This document shows, one piece after another, positions 6,789 through 7,704 of a DNA stretch of 7,704 nucleotides. Made by a program: the position numbers and the translations under genes. Every line of letters starts with the position of its first letter. Position 1 is the stretch's first letter. The stretch is from Candidatus Eiseniibacteriota bacterium. Its GTDB lineage: Bacteria; Eisenbacteria; RBG-16-71-46; JABDJR01. The stretch spans positions 1-7,704 of the forward strand of contig JABDJR010000488.1 in NCBI GenBank assembly GCA_013003415.1, in the 5' to 3' direction. The notes beneath the pieces are model-generated. The model made no database searches. It had not been told where the DNA came from and saw only the letters and a program-made list of their open reading frames with translations.

Positions 6789-7704
6789 TTGAACCCATGG
6801 TGCTTCTCGGCCCAACCGCTGCTGGTAAAACAGACGTGAGTCTTGATTTAGCCGAGCAGATGAATGCCGAGATCATTTCGCTGGACTCCCGCCAGATTTT
6901 TAAGGGGCTCGAAATAGGAAGTGCCGCGCCCACCAAGGAGCAGCAGGAACGCATTACCCACCATCTTGTGAGTTGTATTGAACCCAGTCATCCCATGAGT
7001 GCGGGGGAGTTCGGCCGGTTGGCCCAGGCGGCTATCGCTGAAATCAAGGGGCGGGGGAAGAACGTGTTGATGGTTGGCGGTTCCGGCCTCTACTTGCGGG
7101 CCGCTTTGGGCGGACTCGACGATGAGTTGCCCAAAGACGTCGAGAGTCGGGCCAAGCTTCACGAGCGCATGGAGACCGAAGGCCTCAAGGCGCTTCATGA
7201 AGAGCTTGCCGAGATCGATCCCAAGAGCGCAGAACGAATTTCTCCCGGCGACAGCCATCGGGTGCTTCGGGCGCTTGAGCTTTACGTCATCACGGGGAAG
7301 CCAGCGAGTCAGCTCCGCACGAAGGGGCGGCGAACCGATATCCCTTCTCGTGTGGTCATTCTTCATCGCGATCTCGAGGATCTTGAAGAACGCATTGAGC
7401 AGCGCGCAGAAAACATGGTGAAGGCCGGTCTAGAGCAAGAGGTGCGGGCGTTGGTCGACCAGGGGCTCACTCTTGAAACTCCCGTCATGAGAAGTGTGGG
7501 CTACCGCGAGACACTCGATTACTTTGAGCACAAAGATGCCGATCAATGGGTCCGCAAAATCGTCACCGGCACCCGTCGCTACGCAAAACGCCAACGAACC
7601 TGGTTCCGAGGGTTAACCCATGCTCACTGGTTCTTGCTCGAGGGGTCTGAGGACACGCAGGCCACCGCAGAGGAGCTGGGAGAGATTTTCGAGCAGCTCG
7701 AGCT
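6785..7704 (+). CDS. miaA: tRNA dimethylallyltransferase MiaA (3' truncated)
   Basis: The frame runs open to the window end, giving 306 full codons with no stop; the family is about 300-320 residues, so only the C-terminal tip is missing. MiaA transfers a dimethylallyl group from DMAPP to N6 of A37 in tRNAs that read codons starting with U, the first step to (ms2)i6A. Features in order: P-loop GPTAAGKT (9-16); DSRQIFKGLEIGSAAPT (34-50) with the probable catalytic base Asp34; HHLVSCIEPS (59-68); VGGSGLYLRA (97-106); RSVGYRE (236-242); and the tRNA-contacting RRYAKRQRTWFR (264-275). Slight departures from consensus are GSAAP for the usual GTAKP, Phe39 for the common Tyr, and Ser100 for the usual Thr; all are mild. 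The ATG overlaps the mutL stop (ATGA) and has a good ribosome binding site. mutL-miaA adjacency is common in bacteria and supports both calls. Confidence 0.96.
   Translation, partial: MIEPMVLLGPTAAGKTDVSLDLAEQMNAEIISLDSRQIFKGLEIGSAAPTKEQQERITHHLVSCIEPSHPMSAGEFGRLAQAAIAEIKGRGKNVLMVGGSGLYLRAALGGLDDELPKDVESRAKLHERMETEGLKALHEELAEIDPKSAERISPGDSHRVLRALELYVITGKPASQLRTKGRRTDIPSRVVILHRDLEDLEERIEQRAENMVKAGLEQEVRALVDQGLTLETPVMRSVGYRETLDYFEHKDADQWVRKIVTGTRRYAKRQRTWFRGLTHAHWFLLEGSEDTQATAEELGEIFEQLE

Noticed and set aside
6848..7366. Long reverse-strand open frame (172 codons) within miaA.
   Set aside because: The + strand encodes a continuous MiaA with all motifs; the reverse frame has no recognisable content.
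1..7704. Search for a defence system, mobile element, CRISPR array, tRNA or terminator.
   Set aside because: Every base is covered by overlapping + strand genes of housekeeping type, apart from one unknown protein; no direct-repeat/spacer pattern, transposase or integrase, RNA gene or hairpin followed by a T-run was seen.

Overview
The window is a gene-dense stretch, all on the + strand, from what looks like a Gram-negative bacterium of moderately high GC. Support for Gram-negative is a family 9 (heptosyltransferase-like) glycosyltransferase, which normally builds lipopolysaccharide core. MutL carries an endonuclease motif, so the host is probably not an enteric-type, Dam/MutH-dependent organism. 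The mix would suit one of the deltaproteobacteria-like phyla, but this is only a guess.

Layout: (1) 1-342, the 3' part of a small heat shock protein (Hsp20/alpha-crystallin), cut by the window start; (2) 339-2768, a complete Lon protease; (3) 2768-3790, a glycosyltransferase family 9 enzyme; (4) 3787-5037, an unrecognised protein with a Pro/Ala/Thr/Ser-rich 11-residue tandem repeat between two conserved-looking regions; (5) 5037-6788, mismatch-repair protein MutL; (6) 6785 to the window end, the tRNA dimethylallyltransferase MiaA, lacking only its extreme C-terminus.

All five gene junctions overlap by one or four bases (ATGA or TGATG), taking the upstream of two possible starts for gene 4. 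There is no intergenic DNA, and no promoter, terminator, RNA gene, mobile element or CRISPR is visible. The likeliest reading is one polycistronic, translationally coupled unit that starts upstream of the window. It joins protein quality control (Hsp20 and Lon), envelope sugar transfer (GT9), DNA mismatch repair (MutL) and tRNA modification (MiaA). mutL-miaA is a familiar bacterial pair, and Hsp20 next to Lon makes sense as holdase plus protease.

Most of the window is ordinary housekeeping DNA. The parts worth a second look are the unrecognised repeat protein, whose repeat units differ only by synonymous changes in the first four copies; an Asp in place of the usual Cys in the CPHGRP motif of an otherwise endonuclease-type MutL; and the unbroken overlap chain. 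I see no sign of a defence system or other obviously new multi-gene system.
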